DNA of 64,000 nt from Hoeflea sp. (GTDB lineage Bacteria > Pseudomonadota > Alphaproteobacteria > Rhizobiales > Rhizobiaceae). The translations under genes and the position numbers were made by a program. Below are positions 44,808 to 54,430 of this stretch, piece after piece. Each line of letters begins with the position of its first letter. Position 1 is the first letter of the stretch. The notes under the pieces are model-generated. The model ran no database searches. It was not told the origin of the DNA and saw nothing but the letters and a program-made list of their open reading frames with translations. The stretch lies in the NCBI GenBank assembly GCA_019084245.1, contig JAHRFE010000028.1, forward strand, positions 124,001-188,000, given 5' to 3'.

Positions 44808-45791
44808 TCAGAGCGCGCCGCCCATCTCGTCCTCGATGTGGATGCGGATGATCTCGTCGAACGAACTTTCGGCGCGGAAGCCAAGCGCAGTCGCCCGCTC
44901 GGCGGCAAACCCGCGGGGCCAGGTCGACACGATGCGCATGATGTCGGGATCGGGCTCATGCCGGATCAGCGCCACCGCGCTGTCTCCGGCGATGCGGCGA
45001 AGCGCCTCGATCTGCTCGGCAACCGTGGCCGAGAGCCCGGGCATGTTGAGCACCCGCCGATGCCCGACAGGGCCCAGATCCATGGTTGCGGCCCGGGTCA
45101 GGAAATCCACCGCCGCACGCGGGCTGGCATGCCAGTGGCGCACTGTATCGGGAACCGGAAGCACGGCTGGCTTGCCGGCCAGCGGCTCGCGCAGGATGCC
45201 CGAGAAGAAGCCCGACGCCGCCTTGTTGGGCAGGCCGGGGCGAATGCAGATGGTCGGCAGCCGGATCGCCAGCCCGTCGAAAAAACCGCGGCGCGAGTAG
45301 TCCTGCAGCAACAATTCGCCAATGGCCTTCTGGGTGCCGTAGCTGGTCATCGGCGCGGTCAGGAAAACGTCGTCGATCGCATCCGGCATCGGCGCGCCGA
45401 AGACCGCGATCGAGGAAGCGAAGACGAGGCGCGGGCAATAGCCGTTCGTCAGCGACAGCTGCCGCACGGCGTCAAACAGATGGCGGGTTCCATCCAGGTT
45501 GATCCGGTAACCCTTGTCGAAATCCTGCTCCGCCTCGCCCGAGACGATGGCGGCGAGATGGACAATCACATCGGGTCGGTGCGCCAGCATCTGCGGCGCC
45601 GCATGCGGATCGGAAATATCGAGCGCCAGGCTGGTGACGGCGCCCGAAAAACCAGCGGGCTTCTCCGGCGTGACGGCATCGATCAAACTCAGCTTGTCGA
45701 CCGGCCGCGTTCCGAGCTTGCCCGAACGAGAGATCGCCCCCGCCAGCTTGCGGCCGATCATGCCTGCCGCACCAATGATCAAGACATGCAT
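44808..45791 (-). CDS. NAD-dependent epimerase/dehydratase, DenD-like (D-erythronate dehydrogenase type)
   Basis: This 327-residue extended SDR begins with the NAD loop VLIIGAAGMIGRKLAG. It has FASSIAVFGAPMP followed by TSYGTQKAIGELLLQDY, which holds the YxxxK-like pair (Tyr-Gly-Thr-Gln-Lys), and RLPTICIRPGLPNKAASGF. The overall pattern resembles D-erythronate dehydrogenase DenD, which oxidises a four-carbon sugar acid, but the partner enzymes of that pathway (DenK/OtnK, OtnI) are not nearby, so the substrate is uncertain. The start at MHVLIIGAAG has GGAGGGGGAG upstream. It converges on the RidA gene and diverges from a DMT transporter gene. Confidence 0.82.
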   Translation of the reverse strand: MHVLIIGAAGMIGRKLAGAISRSGKLGTRPVDKLSLIDAVTPEKPAGFSGAVTSLALDISDPHAAPQMLAHRPDVIVHLAAIVSGEAEQDFDKGYRINLDGTRHLFDAVRQLSLTNGYCPRLVFASSIAVFGAPMPDAIDDVFLTAPMTSYGTQKAIGELLLQDYSRRGFFDGLAIRLPTICIRPGLPNKAASGFFSGILREPLAGKPAVLPVPDTVRHWHASPRAAVDFLTRAATMDLGPVGHRRVLNMPGLSATVAEQIEALRRIAGDSAVALIRHEPDPDIMRIVSTWPRGFAAERATALGFRAESSFDEIIRIHIEDEMGGAL

Positions 45792-46088
45792 GTCCGCTCC
45801 CCCTCCGGTTTGACGGGACGATAGCCGGATGAGGCGCAGCGCACAATCAGCACGGCGCAACGGTGTCAGGCCGGATTCTTTCCTGAAATCGCGGCTCTCC
45901 CCTAAAAGGTCGTGACGGCGGTGAGCCCTGTTGCTCGAAGCCGCGCTGCCGATTGCATTGCCGGTCCGAATCCTTTTGATTGGGCGCGGGCGGCATCCGG
46001 GATGGCATACGTCGCCCGGACCTGCTGTCCTCGTGCCTCAATCGCCCTCCGCGCCACGCGTGCGCCTTATCCGCTGGAAGAAAAGCGC

Positions 46089-46973
46089 ATGCCTCAAACC
46101 CACCGGCCGGGACTTGCCGCACTCTGGATGATCGGCTCCATCCTGTCGTTCTCGACGATGGCGGTTGCCGGACGCTATGTCTCGGGCGTGCACTCGACCT
46201 TCGAGATCATGACTTTCCGCTCGCTTGCCGGGCTCATCATCGTGCTTTGCGTGGCGGGCGCGTTCCGGAGGCTCCGGGAGATCCGCACCGAACGGCTGAA
46301 GCAGCATTTTTTCCGGAACCTGTTTCATTTCACCGGCCAGAACCTGTGGTTCTTTGCGCTGGCCTCGATTCCGCTGGCGCAGGTGTTCGCGCTCGAGTTC
46401 ACCACGCCGGTCTGGGTAATCATCCTCAGCCTTTTGTTCCTGGGCGAACGCCTGACCGGATACCGGGTGATCGCCGCGGGGCTCGGCTTTGCCGGCATCC
46501 TCATCGTCGCCCGGCCGGATTTCGGAGCGCTGGAACCCGGCTTGCTGACCGCCGCGGCCTCGGCGATCTTCTTTGCCGCGACCATCATCATGACCAAGGC
46601 GCTGACCCGGCACGAGAGCATCGTCTCGATCCTGTTCTGGCTGACCTTGCTGCAGCTGGGCTTTGGCGCGGTCAGCCTGGTGCTGCAGGGATCGGTGACG
46701 TGGCCGACGCTCACAACCTTCCCCTGGCTCGTGGTGATCGGCGTCTCCGGCCTGCTGGCGCATTACTGCCTGACCACCGCGCTGTCGCTGGCGCCGGCGA
46801 GCTTCGTCATGCCGATCGACTTCACCCGGCTGCCGCTGATCGCCATTGTCGGCATGGTGCTGTTCGGCGAGACGGCCGATCTTCTGATCCTCATCGGCGG
46901 CGGCGTCATCATTCTCGCCAACTGGATCAACATCCGCGGAGAAAGCCACGCGCGGCGGCTGCCCGTGGCCTGA
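46089..46973 (+). CDS. DMT-superfamily (EamA) transporter
   Basis: The 294-residue protein has ten hydrophobic helices in two EamA repeats, the layout of drug/metabolite exporters of the inner membrane. Conserved pieces are LSFSTMAVAGRYV in helix 1, PLAQVFALEFTTPVWVIILS in the first repeat and FVMPIDFTRLPLIAIVG in the second, where FxxPxxxxxLGxxxFxE-type motifs lie. The start MPQTHRPGLAAL follows GGAAGAA; an upstream extension has no family support. The substrate is unknown. The 297-base gap to the divergent dehydrogenase gene shows nothing else that I can support. Confidence 0.88.
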   Translation: MPQTHRPGLAALWMIGSILSFSTMAVAGRYVSGVHSTFEIMTFRSLAGLIIVLCVAGAFRRLREIRTERLKQHFFRNLFHFTGQNLWFFALASIPLAQVFALEFTTPVWVIILSLLFLGERLTGYRVIAAGLGFAGILIVARPDFGALEPGLLTAAASAIFFAATIIMTKALTRHESIVSILFWLTLLQLGFGAVSLVLQGSVTWPTLTTFPWLVVIGVSGLLAHYCLTTALSLAPASFVMPIDFTRLPLIAIVGMVLFGETADLLILIGGGVIILANWINIRGESHARRLPVA

Positions 46974-47004
46974 CCACGTGGCCGCCGCGCGAAGCAGACG
47001 GCCG

Positions 47005-47994
47005 TCAGACCGTAACCGCCACCACGGCCATGCAGTCTCCCGGCTTGATCAGGCCGGGACAATGGCGCGACACCAGCATGCCCGCCCGGTTGGCGCGGTA
47101 GTCGATCGGCGGCCTGCCGGTGCGGTCGGCCGGCCAGACGCGGGCGACCAATTCGCCCCTTTCCACCGGATCGCCGAGGTTCTTCATCGCCTCGAACACG
47201 CCCTCGTCCTGGGAGAACACGAAGCAATCGTCGTCGGGCATATCGAGCATCACCGAGGGCGCGGTCTCGAGCTCGCCCTTCATGATGCCCGCATGCTTGA
47301 GCACATTGCGCACGCCCTTCTTGGCAATGGCGTTCGACCGCGCCGTCGAGGTGCCGCCGCCGCCGAGTTCCGTGGTGACGAAGACCTTGCCCTGGTCCTC
47401 GACGCTGGTGTCATACATGCCGACAGTGTCGATCTCGAGCATGATCATCGAGTAGGGAGCGTTGAAGGCTTCCACGGCGGCCACACAGGCAGCCTGCTGT
47501 TCCTTGTTTTCCAGCACATGGGCGGAAGCGAAGGGGATGAAATCCAGCGTCTTGCCGCCTGAATGGAAGTCGAGCACGATGCTGGCTTCCGGCAACAGAA
47601 CGGTCTGGAAATAATCCGCGATCTTTTCCGTGACCGTGCCGCTTGGCGAGCCTGGAAAGGACCGGTTCATGTTGCCCCGGTCGATCGGCGAGGTGCGGGT
47701 GCCGGCCCGGAAGGCCGGATAGTTCATGGCCGGCACGATGATCACGCGACCCTCGATGTCCTCGGGCTTCAGCGTCACCGCCAGCTCCATCAGGGCGATG
47801 GGGCCTTCATATTCGTCTCCGTGGTTGGCGCCGGTGAGCAGCGCCGTCGGCCCCACGCCGTTCTTGATCACGCTGATCGGGATCATCACCGATCCCCAGG
47901 CGGAATCATCACGGCTGTAGGGCAGCCTGAGGAAACCGTGATGGGCGCCATCCTCGTGCAGCGGAATTGTCGGAACAATCGGATTGCCGGCCAT
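47005..47994 (-). CDS. doeB: N-alpha-acetyl-L-2,4-diaminobutyrate deacetylase
   Basis: It removes the acetyl group from N-alpha-acetyl-diaminobutyrate, the product of ectoine ring opening, giving L-2,4-diaminobutyrate. The 329-residue protein is a zinc deacylase of the succinylglutamate desuccinylase/aspartoacylase family. Zinc ligands are in TGANHGDEYEGP (His and Glu, about 56-67) and IVLDFHSGGKTL (His). Further pieces are RTSPIDRGNMNRSFPG and VTTELGGGGTSTA with the catalytic glutamate. In the Ruegeria nomenclature this is EutE. It is last in the uehA-doeB operon, starting 6 bases after doeA. Confidence 0.94.
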   Translation of the reverse strand: MAGNPIVPTIPLHEDGAHHGFLRLPYSRDDSAWGSVMIPISVIKNGVGPTALLTGANHGDEYEGPIALMELAVTLKPEDIEGRVIIVPAMNYPAFRAGTRTSPIDRGNMNRSFPGSPSGTVTEKIADYFQTVLLPEASIVLDFHSGGKTLDFIPFASAHVLENKEQQAACVAAVEAFNAPYSMIMLEIDTVGMYDTSVEDQGKVFVTTELGGGGTSTARSNAIAKKGVRNVLKHAGIMKGELETAPSVMLDMPDDDCFVFSQDEGVFEAMKNLGDPVERGELVARVWPADRTGRPPIDYRANRAGMLVSRHCPGLIKPGDCMAVVAVTV

Positions 47995-48000
47995 GTCAGA

Positions 48001-49188
48001 TCAATCCTTCACAAACATCCGGCGGGGCACATTGGCCAGGCACTCCGGCCCGGTCTTGCCAATGACGATGCTTTCCGTGATTTCAAAGCCCCAGTCGTCC
48101 ATCCACAGCCCGGTCATGAAGTGGAACGTCATGTTTTCCTCGAGCACGGTCTTGTCGCCCGGGCGGAGCGACATGGTGCGCTCGCCCCAGTCCGGCGGAT
48201 AGGACAGACCGATCGGATAGCCGGTGCGGTTGTCCTTGGTGATCCCGTATTTGTTGAGCACCTTGAAGAAGGCGAACGCGATGTCCTCGCAGAGGTTTCC
48301 GGCCCTGGCGGCTTCGAGCCCGGCCTCCATGCCTTCGAGCACGGCCTTCTCGGCATCGATGAAGGTCTGCGTCGGCTTGCCCAGGAACAGGGTGCGCGAC
48401 AGCGGGCAGTGGTAGCGCTTGTAGACGCCGGCGATCTCGAAGAAGGTGCCCTCGCCGCTTTTCATCGGCTGGTCGTCCCAGGTCAGGTGCGGCGCCGACG
48501 CGTCCGCGCCCGAGGGCAGCAGCGGCACGATCGCCGGATAATCGCCGCCAAAGCCAAGCCCGTCATCGTAGCGCAGGCCGGCCTCATAGATATCGGCGAC
48601 CAGATCGCATTTGCGGTAGCCGACCTCGCATTTGTCGGTAATGGTCTGGTGCATGCGCTCGACCAGGCGGGCGGCCTTGCGCATGTAGTCGAGCTCCTGG
48701 CTCGACTTGACGGCGCGCTGCCAGTTGACCAGCGCCGTGACGTCGGAGAACGTCGCGTTCGGCAGATGTTTCGTGAGCGCGGCGAAGGCCGCCGCCGAGA
48801 ACCAGTAATTGTCCATCTCGACGCCGATGCGCTTGGCCCCCCATCCACGCTCATCGAGCCTGGCTGCGAGATAATCCATCGGATGGCGCTCGGTCGACTG
48901 CACATAGTGGTCGGCATAGCCGATGATGGTGCTGTCGCCGAGATAGGAGGTGCGCCGCGCGCCATTGGCGTCCTGGCCGCGGCCGAACCAGACCGGATCG
49001 CCATCGGGACCAACCACCACGCATTGATGCACATAGAAGGACCAGCCGTCATAGCCGGTCAGCCAGGCCATGTTGGAAGGGTCCGACACGATGATGACAT
49101 CGACCCCGGCTTCGTCCATGGCCTTGCGTGTCCTGGCAAGGCGGTCGGCATATTCGTCCCGGCTGAAATTGAGTACTGGCGCGGACAT
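48001..49188 (-). CDS. doeA: Ectoine hydrolase
   Basis: DoeA opens the tetrahydropyrimidine ring of ectoine to N-acetyl-diaminobutyrate. The 395-residue product is a creatinase/aminopeptidase-P-like (M24) protein. Its N-terminal domain includes ADRLARTRKAMDEAGVDV and SDPSNMAWLTGYDGWSFYV. The pita-bread domain includes DLVADIYEAGLRYDDGLG, LTWDDQPMKSGEGTFFEIAG and the late LEENMTFHFMTGLW. In this family several metal ligands of true M24 peptidases are replaced, which fits a non-metal hydrolase. In the Ruegeria scheme it is EutD. It lies 29 bases after eutC. Confidence 0.95.
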   Translation of the reverse strand: MSAPVLNFSRDEYADRLARTRKAMDEAGVDVIIVSDPSNMAWLTGYDGWSFYVHQCVVVGPDGDPVWFGRGQDANGARRTSYLGDSTIIGYADHYVQSTERHPMDYLAARLDERGWGAKRIGVEMDNYWFSAAAFAALTKHLPNATFSDVTALVNWQRAVKSSQELDYMRKAARLVERMHQTITDKCEVGYRKCDLVADIYEAGLRYDDGLGFGGDYPAIVPLLPSGADASAPHLTWDDQPMKSGEGTFFEIAGVYKRYHCPLSRTLFLGKPTQTFIDAEKAVLEGMEAGLEAARAGNLCEDIAFAFFKVLNKYGITKDNRTGYPIGLSYPPDWGERTMSLRPGDKTVLEENMTFHFMTGLWMDDWGFEITESIVIGKTGPECLANVPRRMFVKD

Positions 49189-49217
49189 CGGGGAAGTATT
49201 CCTTTCTGGGTGTGCAG

Positions 49218-50210
49218 TCAGTTTGAAAAATCGGCGCCGGCTTCAAGCATCAGCGCGCGGCCGAGCGCGAAGGTCGCGATCGCGGTGTCCTGGACACCGG
49301 TGCCGGTCAGATCGGCGATGGTGATGGCGTCATCGGACGTGCGGCCCGCGGCCTTGCCCGAGACAATGGCGCCAAGTTCGGCGAACTCGGCCCCCGCAGC
49401 GACCACGCCGCTGGCAATTGCGGTCCGCAATTCACCGAGCAGCCGGGTCTGCGACAGCCGGTCGGGCACATAGAGATCGGCGCGCGCGAAGCAGGCCGGA
49501 TCGATCTCGTTCTTGTGCTCCTGATCCGAGCCCATGGCGGTGATGTGCTGGCCGGGCCTGAGCCAGTCAGCCTCAAGCACCGGCGTCGTCGCCGGCGTCG
49601 TGGTGACGATGATGTCGGCCTCGCGCACCGCGGCTGCCGGGTCCTGTGCGGCCCGCACCTCGATGCCCAACTCCTGGGTCATCTCGGTCGCCGCTTTCGC
49701 AGCCTTTTCGGCGTCCCGCGCCCAGATGGTGGCGGACCGGATCGGCCGCACCAGGGTCAGCGCCTTGAGCTGCAGCCTGCCCTGGCAGCCGGCGCCCAGG
49801 ATGCAGGCGGTCGAGGCGTCGGCGCGGGCCAAGTGCCTTGCGGCGACCGCGCCGGCGGCGGCGGTGCGCACGTCGGTCAGATAGCCATTGTCGAGCAGCA
49901 GCGCTTCCAGCATGCCGGTCCTGGCCGCAAACAGCACCATCAGCCCCGAGGTGGAGGGCAGGCCAAGCTTCGGATTGTCGAAAAAGCCGGGTGAGATCTT
50001 GATGGCGAAGCTGTCGATGCCGGGTACGAAGGCGGTCTTGACGTCGACCTCGCCGTTGAACGGCGCGATCGCCATCGACAGGATCGGCGGCATCACCACC
50101 TCGCCGCTGGCGAGCGCCGCAAAGGCGTCCTCGATGCAGGCGATGGCGTCGAGATCGAGCGCCACGGCCCGGCGCAGATCGGCTTCGGCGAGGATCTTGA
50201 TCCGGGCCAT
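49218..50210 (-). CDS. eutC: Ectoine utilisation protein EutC (ornithine cyclodeaminase family)
   Basis: EutC belongs to the ornithine cyclodeaminase/mu-crystallin family and, with EutA and EutB, is thought to convert 5-hydroxyectoine to ectoine. The 330-residue protein shows DAFAALASGEVVMPPILS at the N-terminus, a substrate region FAIKISPGFFDNPKLGLPS, the NAD loop CILGAGCQGRLQLKAL (about 135-150), and the later ADIIVTTTPATTPVLEADWL. The start codon lies one base after the eutB stop codon. The exact reaction of the EutABC set is proposed from comparative genomics, so the single step done here is not known. Confidence 0.94.
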   Translation of the reverse strand: MARIKILAEADLRRAVALDLDAIACIEDAFAALASGEVVMPPILSMAIAPFNGEVDVKTAFVPGIDSFAIKISPGFFDNPKLGLPSTSGLMVLFAARTGMLEALLLDNGYLTDVRTAAAGAVAARHLARADASTACILGAGCQGRLQLKALTLVRPIRSATIWARDAEKAAKAATEMTQELGIEVRAAQDPAAAVREADIIVTTTPATTPVLEADWLRPGQHITAMGSDQEHKNEIDPACFARADLYVPDRLSQTRLLGELRTAIASGVVAAGAEFAELGAIVSGKAAGRTSDDAITIADLTGTGVQDTAIATFALGRALMLEAGADFSN

Positions 50211-50211
50211 G

Positions 50212-51216
50212 TCAGGCAGCCTCCCTGGTCACATCGACATCCTCGCCGGAGATGATGCGGAAGTGCTGGGTCATGTCGATATTGCCGCCGCTGAGGATGG
50301 CTGCGACCGGCCCGGCGCTCCTGATCCGGCCCGTGAGCAGAGCCGCGACGCCCACCGCGCCCGATCCCTCGACGATCTGGCGTTCCTGCCAGTAGATGTG
50401 GCGGATGGCTGCGGCGATCTCGGCTTCGCTCACGAGCACGATGTCGTCGACCAGATCGCGGGTCATGGCGAAGGTCAGCTGGTTGTCGAGCCCGATCCCG
50501 CCGCCGAGCGAATCGGCGAGCGTCGCCAGTTCCTCGACATAAATCGGCTTGCCGGCCTTGAGGCATTCATGCATCGCCGCCCCCCGCTCCATCGAGATGC
50601 CGATGACCCTGATGTCAGGCCGCCTGGCCTTGAGCGCAGCGGCGACGCCGGAAATCAGCCCGCCGCCCGACAACGGCACCAGCACCGTTGCCAGGTCAGG
50701 GACCTGCTCCAGCAGTTCGAGCCCGAGCGTGCCCTGACCGGCGATGACGGCGCGGTGATCGAACGGCGGAATCATCGCCATGCCGTTTTCAGCCACGAGG
50801 CGGGCCACTTCTTCCTGCGCCTCGTCCTGCGAGCTTCCGATGATGCGCACCTCGGCGCCTTGCGCCCTGATGCCGTCGATCTTGGCCTGCGGCACCAGCT
50901 TCGACATGCAGATGATGCATTTCACGCCCGCGGCCTTCGCCGCGTAGGCGAGCCCGCGGCCGTGGTTGCCGGTCGAGACGCCTGCGACGCCGCGGCGCTT
51001 CTCGTCATCGGAGAGGGACGCCACCGCATTGGTCGCGCCGCGCAGCTTGAAGCTGCCGGTGATCTGGGTGTGCTCCAGCTTGAGATGCACCGGCTGGCCG
51101 ATGAGATCGGAGAGCGACGGCGACAGGTTGACCGGCGTCAGCCGCACCGTACCGGCAATCGCCATCCGGGCCTGCTCGATCTCGCCGAGATCGACAAAAG
51201 GATGCGCTGTGCTCAT
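50212..51216 (-). CDS. eutB: Hydroxyectoine utilisation dehydratase EutB
   Basis: EutB is a PLP-dependent serine/threonine dehydratase-like enzyme with a proposed part in removing the hydroxyl of 5-hydroxyectoine. The 334-residue protein has the PLP lysine in TQITGSFKLRGATNAV (about K58), the asparagine loop STGNHGRGLAYAAK, the glycine-rich phosphate-binding loop VPLSGGGLISGVAA, and a C-terminal serine in AAILSGGNIDM. It overlaps eutA by four bases and precedes eutC by one, so these three genes are tightly coupled. Confidence 0.94.
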   Translation of the reverse strand: MSTAHPFVDLGEIEQARMAIAGTVRLTPVNLSPSLSDLIGQPVHLKLEHTQITGSFKLRGATNAVASLSDDEKRRGVAGVSTGNHGRGLAYAAKAAGVKCIICMSKLVPQAKIDGIRAQGAEVRIIGSSQDEAQEEVARLVAENGMAMIPPFDHRAVIAGQGTLGLELLEQVPDLATVLVPLSGGGLISGVAAALKARRPDIRVIGISMERGAAMHECLKAGKPIYVEELATLADSLGGGIGLDNQLTFAMTRDLVDDIVLVSEAEIAAAIRHIYWQERQIVEGSGAVGVAALLTGRIRSAGPVAAILSGGNIDMTQHFRIISGEDVDVTREAA

Positions 51217-52010
51217 GCCGCTTCCCCGAAGGCCCGGTCGGGCAGCGCACAGTCAAACAGCCGGCCATAGGGCGCCGGCCTGTGATCATGAAATCCGCCA
51301 AGCCGGGTCATCGCCCAGGCGCTTGCCTGGTTGGAGGTAACCACCGGCTTGCCGAGCCGCCGCTCGATCTCGGCGATGACGTTGATCGCCGGCAACCCGG
51401 TGCAGGACAGAAACAGCGCTTCGGCGTCCGGCCTGTCGGCGGCGATTGCCGCGGTGATGATGCTTTCGTCGCTGACCCGCGCCATGTCGCGGTCATCGTC
51501 CAGCCCGAGACACTCGAAGTTCACGAGCTCCATGCCGTGGCGCGCGAAATACGCCGCCATCGGCTGGCTGGTGGCGACCGTGTAGGGCGTGAGGATCGCG
51601 AGCCGCTTGACCCCCAGAGCCGCAAACGCCAGCCGCGCGGCCCCTGCCGGCGTCACCACCGGCACCGGGCCGACAGCCTGCTGGATCGCAGCCGCGACTT
51701 CGGCGTCGCCGATCACCACGGAAGCCGCGGTGCAGCTGTAGCAAATGGCCTTGAGCGGAGCGAGCGGTTCAAGCAATGCCGCCGCCTCGGTCAACCGCGG
51801 CGTCATCTTGCGCAGATTGTCGGGCGTGGTCGGGTTTTCAAACGCCACCCGTGTGACGTGGATCGCGACATGGTCCTCAGGCAATTGCCGGTAGAGATCG
51901 CGCTCGCTGGTCATGTCGGTGGCAAGCGCGATGAGACCGAACCGGGCTGTCGCCTCCCGGTCGTTGAACCGCACTGTTTCCCCCGACAGCTTGACCCTGT
52001 CCGTGCTCAT
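51213..52010 (-). CDS. eutA: Ectoine utilisation protein EutA (Asp/Glu racemase-like)
   Basis: EutA belongs to the aspartate/glutamate racemase and maleate isomerase-like superfamily and acts with EutB and EutC on hydroxyectoine, perhaps by inverting a ring carbon. The 265-residue protein carries the two cysteines that form the acid-base pair of this fold, in ICYSCTAASVVIGD (near residue 92) and LFLSCTGLPAINVI (near 198). It also has TPAGAARLAFAALGVKRLAI and LTPYTVATSQPMAAYF. The stop overlaps the eutB start in an ATGA junction. Confidence 0.94.
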   Translation of the reverse strand: MSTDRVKLSGETVRFNDREATARFGLIALATDMTSERDLYRQLPEDHVAIHVTRVAFENPTTPDNLRKMTPRLTEAAALLEPLAPLKAICYSCTAASVVIGDAEVAAAIQQAVGPVPVVTPAGAARLAFAALGVKRLAILTPYTVATSQPMAAYFARHGMELVNFECLGLDDDRDMARVSDESIITAAIAADRPDAEALFLSCTGLPAINVIAEIERRLGKPVVTSNQASAWAMTRLGGFHDHRPAPYGRLFDCALPDRAFGEAA

Positions 52011-52064
52011 GCCGCTCCTCCCTGCCGTGCCGCCACTTGACCCACCCGATCCGCCTCAAATCCG

Positions 52065-52502
52065 TCAGACAACCATCACCGGAATCTTCGCCAGGCTGGT
52101 CACCTTGTGCGACACGCTGCCGAGCAGGAAGCCCTGCACGTCGCCCTGTCCGCGGCTGCCGACGATGATCAGGTCCGACTTGTGATCCTCGCCAAATTTC
52201 ACGATCATCCGCGCCGGCTGCCCGCCCTTGACAAAGGCGCGGACCTTGGCGGCGCCCACTTCAGCGGCGATCTTCTTGGCTTCCTCGGCCACCTCCTTGG
52301 CATAGCCGCGCATGGCGTCATCGAGGTTTTCCGGATCATCCGGACGCACCATCGACATCGACGCCTCGAGCAGCGAATGGTGCCGGAACACTGTCAGGAT
52401 CATCAGTTCGCTGTCACAGGTCTGCTGCAACTTCGCCGCCAGTCTCAGTGCCTTTTTCGAGCCTTCCGAGCCATCGACCGCAACCAGAATTCGTTCAAAC
52501 AT
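52065..52502 (-). CDS. Universal stress protein of the Ueh/Tea TRAP transporter
   Basis: A universal stress protein gene directly after TRAP transporter genes is a hallmark of ectoine uptake systems; in Halomonas the homologue TeaD modulates TeaABC activity in an ATP-dependent way. The 145-residue product has the UspA fold with the ATP-binding pattern G-x2-G-x9-G-S in GSRGQGDVQGFLLGSVSH and the N-terminal ILVAVDGSEGSKKAL. It sits between uehC (12-base gap) and eutA (54-base gap). Confidence 0.93.
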   Translation of the reverse strand: MFERILVAVDGSEGSKKALRLAAKLQQTCDSELMILTVFRHHSLLEASMSMVRPDDPENLDDAMRGYAKEVAEEAKKIAAEVGAAKVRAFVKGGQPARMIVKFGEDHKSDLIIVGSRGQGDVQGFLLGSVSHKVTSLAKIPVMVV

Positions 52503-52514
52503 TGCTTTTCTCCG

Positions 52515-53798
52515 TTACCGGAACGCAAGGTCGCGCAGGAACAGCGCGATTTGCGGGAAATAGATGAGGGCGACAGAGACCGTGAGCAGGATCACCGTGA
52601 ACGGGAAGATGCCGCGAATGACCTCGATATAGGGCCTCTTGAAGATCGCGATCGCCGTGAAGATGTCGCAGCCAAACGGCGGTGTCGCCGATCCGATCGC
52701 CACCTGCAGCGTGATGATGGTGCCGACCAGCACAGGATCGAGCCCCACCGCATTGACCACAGGCGCGAAGATCGGGACCAGGACGAGGATGACCACGATC
52801 GGGTCGACAAACATGCAGCCAATGAAGAAGGCAATCGAGATCACCGCCAGCACGCCCTTGGGCCCCATGTCGGCGATGCCGACCGCCGCCAGAATCTCCT
52901 GCGGAATCTGGGCAAACGAGATCACCCAGGCAAAGGCAGCACCGGCGGCGACCAGGATGAAGACCACCGCAGTGATCAGGCCGGTCGACTTTGCGATCCG
53001 GTAGATATCGGGGAAATTCAAGGATCTGAAGACAATGAATTCCAGGATGATCGCGTAGAGCACGCACACGGCAGCCGCCTCGGTCGGGCTGAAAATGCCG
53101 CCATAGATGCCACCGACGATGATCAGCGGGAAGCCGAGCGGCCAGATCGCCTGCTTGACGGCTTCGCCGCGTTCCGCCCAGCTGGCCTTGGGTTCGGTGG
53201 GGACCCCCATGACGGAGGCGTAGATCATGCTGTAGACTGAGAACAGCACCATCAGCAGCAGGCCGGGACCGATGCCGGCAATGAACAGTTCCGAGATCGA
53301 GGTGCTGGAAATCACGCCGTAGATGATCATGCCGATCGAGGGCGGGATCAGGAAGGCAATGTCTGACGCGTTGATGATCAGCGCCATGACGAAGGAATCC
53401 TTGTAGCCCGCCTTGAGCATCCGCGGCCTGAGCGGCGAGCCGACGGCCACGACTGTCGCCTGGGTCGATCCGGACACCGCGCCGAACAGGGTGCAGGCCG
53501 TGACGGTGCTGACGGCAAGTCCGCCTTTCACATGGCCGATGAATGCCATCACCATGTCGATGAGCCTTGTGGCCGACTGGCCACGGGTCATGATGTCAGC
53601 CGCGAGAATGAACATCGGCACGGCGATCAGCGAGGCCGGACGGATGCCGGCCAACATCTGCTGGACCATGAAGTCCATCCTGCCGATATCGCCGAACATG
53701 AACAGGAAGCCCACAAAGGTGGCGACAAGCAGCGGAATCATCATCGGGAAGCCGAGCAGCAGCAAAACGATCATGATCAGGAAAATGGTCGTGGCCAT
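52515..53798 (-). CDS. uehC: TRAP transporter large permease for ectoine/hydroxyectoine
   Basis: This is the DctM-type large membrane subunit of a tripartite ATP-independent periplasmic transporter, driven by an ion gradient and fed by the binding protein UehA. The 427-residue protein has about twelve helices. Recognisable pieces are MIVLLLLGFPMMIPLLVATF, LIAVPMFILAADIMTRG, FGAVSGSTQATVVAVGS, ASDIAFLIPPSIGMIIYGV and FSPTEAAAVCVLYAIILEF. TRAP assignment is firm; the substrate is inferred from the uninterrupted ectoine operon. Confidence 0.94.
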   Translation of the reverse strand: MATTIFLIMIVLLLLGFPMMIPLLVATFVGFLFMFGDIGRMDFMVQQMLAGIRPASLIAVPMFILAADIMTRGQSATRLIDMVMAFIGHVKGGLAVSTVTACTLFGAVSGSTQATVVAVGSPLRPRMLKAGYKDSFVMALIINASDIAFLIPPSIGMIIYGVISSTSISELFIAGIGPGLLLMVLFSVYSMIYASVMGVPTEPKASWAERGEAVKQAIWPLGFPLIIVGGIYGGIFSPTEAAAVCVLYAIILEFIVFRSLNFPDIYRIAKSTGLITAVVFILVAAGAAFAWVISFAQIPQEILAAVGIADMGPKGVLAVISIAFFIGCMFVDPIVVILVLVPIFAPVVNAVGLDPVLVGTIITLQVAIGSATPPFGCDIFTAIAIFKRPYIEVIRGIFPFTVILLTVSVALIYFPQIALFLRDLAFR

Positions 53799-53809
53799 GG
53801 ATCGCGTCC

Positions 53810-54430
53810 CTAGATCTCAAGTTCGTCGTTGTCGTAGCCTTCGAGCACGCGGGTCGACAGGTAGATGTCCTTCGACACGAGGTTCTTGATGGCTGTGAGC
53901 GCGTATTGGAGGCCGGTCATGAAGAATCCGATCGGCACCCAGAGGAAGATCCAGTAGACCGGAATTTGCAGCGACGGCAGAACGCGACCGGAGACCGCCA
54001 CCTTGGTGATGTAGCCGATCGAGAAATAGCACAGGGCGAACATCGCCACCGCCGTCACGGACGCTATCAGCACCATGAAGCCCTTGCGCCCCGCCGGCGG
54101 CATCGCGTCATAGATCGCCGACATGCGGATGTGCCGGCCCTGGCGGGCGGCATAGCTGATGCCCGCGAAGGTGATCAGGATGATCAGGATGCGATTGAGT
54201 TCCTCGGAAAAGAACAGGCTGTTCTGGAATACGAAACGTCCGACGACATTTGCGATCGTGTTGGCCGCCATCAGCAGAACGCCGGCAGCCAGAAGAACCG
54301 ATTCCACCCGGCTGATGGTTGAATCAAGTGTCCCCAACACACCCGGCAGCGACGATTCGTGCGGGTCGATTTGCTTTGGTTCGTCCAAGATCGCCTCCCG
54401 GCCTGTTGGCTGACTGGATCCGGAGGCCAT
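53810..54430 (-). CDS. uehB: TRAP transporter small permease for ectoine/hydroxyectoine
   Basis: This is the DctQ-type small subunit, a four-helix protein that pairs with UehC. The 206-residue product has about 45 polar N-terminal residues, then four hydrophobic segments, with [20 protein letters not shown] and [16 protein letters not shown] forming the conserved DctQ region. I start at [10 protein letters not shown] because GGAGG lies ten bases upstream; a start 12 codons earlier is possible. The ribosome binding site and start codon lie on opposite arms of a perfect 15-base hairpin, so translation may be limited. It ends 11 bases before uehC. Confidence 0.9.
   Translation of the reverse strand: MASGSSQPTGREAILDEPKQIDPHESSLPGVLGTLDSTISRVESVLLAAGVLLMAANTIANVVGRFVFQNSLFFSEELNRILIILITFAGISYAARQGRHIRMSAIYDAMPPAGRKGFMVLIASVTAVAMFALCYFSIGYITKVAVSGRVLPSLQIPVYWIFLWVPIGFFMTGLQYALTAIKNLVSKDIYLSTRVLEGYDNDELEI

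Noticed and set aside
47563-49473. 636-codon plus-strand frame opposite doeB and doeA
   Set aside because: Spans two well-defined minus-strand genes and has no domain features.
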